Source: an uncultured Brachyspira sp.
Lineage (GTDB): Bacteria > Spirochaetota > Brachyspiria > Brachyspirales > Brachyspiraceae
Length of the DNA stretch: 14,364 nucleotides
Reading direction: 5' to 3'
NCBI RefSeq assembly: GCF_949287625.1
Contig: NZ_CASEGO010000076.1
Location: 1-14,364 of the forward strand
The notes beneath the pieces are model-generated. The model worked only from the letters and a program-made list of their open reading frames with translations. It made no database searches and was not told the origin of the DNA. Of this stretch, positions 14,301 through 14,364 are shown piece by piece. A program made the translations under genes and the position numbers. Position 1 is the first letter of the stretch, and the number at the start of each line of letters is the position of its first letter.

Positions 14301-14364
14301 TTTCCAAACAGATGAAAATTCTCTGCTAATGCTATTGATAGTTCTTTTTTCCACTTATTACTTT
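14297..14364 (-). CDS. C-terminal end of an unidentified protein (partial)
   Basis: The only frame open from the right edge on the minus strand reads SNKWKKELSIALAENFHLFG, then N and a TGA stop. Its composition (Trp, Glu, several Ala) looks coding, unlike the A/T-rich gap after it. I do not recognise a family from 21 residues. The remainder lies beyond the window. The stop codon lies inside the TTGACA of the next promoter. Confidence 0.4.
   Translation of the reverse strand, partial: SNKWKKELSIALAENFHLFGN

Noticed and set aside
14110..14307. 65-residue minus-strand frame upstream of the glycosylase
   Set aside because: It is A/T-driven (Tyr, Asn, Lys, Phe, Ile), has no ribosome binding site, spans a strong promoter and overlaps the tail of the edge gene.
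1..14364. Sigma-54 (-24/-12) promoters that the rpoN gene might use locally
   Set aside because: I looked for GG-N10-GC patterns upstream of the operons by eye and found none convincing; a full scan was not possible.
1..14364. Mobile elements, CRISPR repeats, tRNA or rRNA genes
   Set aside because: No transposase, integrase, direct repeat array, cloverleaf or rRNA segment was visible. All genes share the same A/T-rich style, so there is no clear sign of recent transfer.

Overview
The window reads as chromosome from a low-GC spirochaete, most likely Brachyspira. The grounds are the strong A/T codon bias, spirochaete-like protein sequences, the tail of a methyl-accepting chemotaxis protein at the left edge, and an rpoN-hpf-ptsN-hprK block. 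The genus is inferred from composition and protein style, not from a marker gene. I see no rRNA, tRNA, CRISPR array, insertion sequence or phage gene.

Layout. 1-104 (+) is the end of a chemotaxis receptor, followed by a hairpin terminator. 105-401 is a gap holding a possible 23-codon ORF with a very strong ribosome binding site and, next to the next gene, a good promoter. 402-2148 (+) is a two-gene split transketolase operon, closed by a hairpin terminator that also faces the opposing genes. 2246-3227 (-) holds two overlapping small BFD-like [2Fe-2S] proteins and an HdeD-family membrane protein, each transcript with its own candidate promoter. 3410-4700 (+) is rsmH plus an FtsL-like protein, a remnant of the division/cell-wall cluster, ending six bases from a convergent operon.

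From 4707 to the right edge everything is on the minus strand. In reading order the tight operon is a 1094-residue DUF4132 (MolR/YehI-like) protein, rpoN, hpf, ptsN and hprK. The DUF4132 gene overlaps rpoN by 8 bases and ptsN/hprK overlap by one base. This is a nitrogen-PTS style regulatory block: sigma-54, ribosome hibernation factor, EIIA-Ntr and HPr kinase. No HPr or EI gene is in view. Upstream of it lie, in reading order, a family 4 uracil-DNA glycosylase, a secreted or anchored ankyrin-repeat protein that starts with TTG, and an exported LPP20-like protein. The right edge holds what looks like the last codons of another minus-strand gene.

The most unusual points are the large DUF4132 gene translationally coupled to rpoN, and the 256-residue hibernation factor, which appears to carry two copies of the C-terminal dimerisation domain. 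Several ORF starts were moved to internal ATGs on ribosome-binding-site or overlap evidence: both BFD genes, rpoN and the glycosylase. The rsmH start was moved on family length only.
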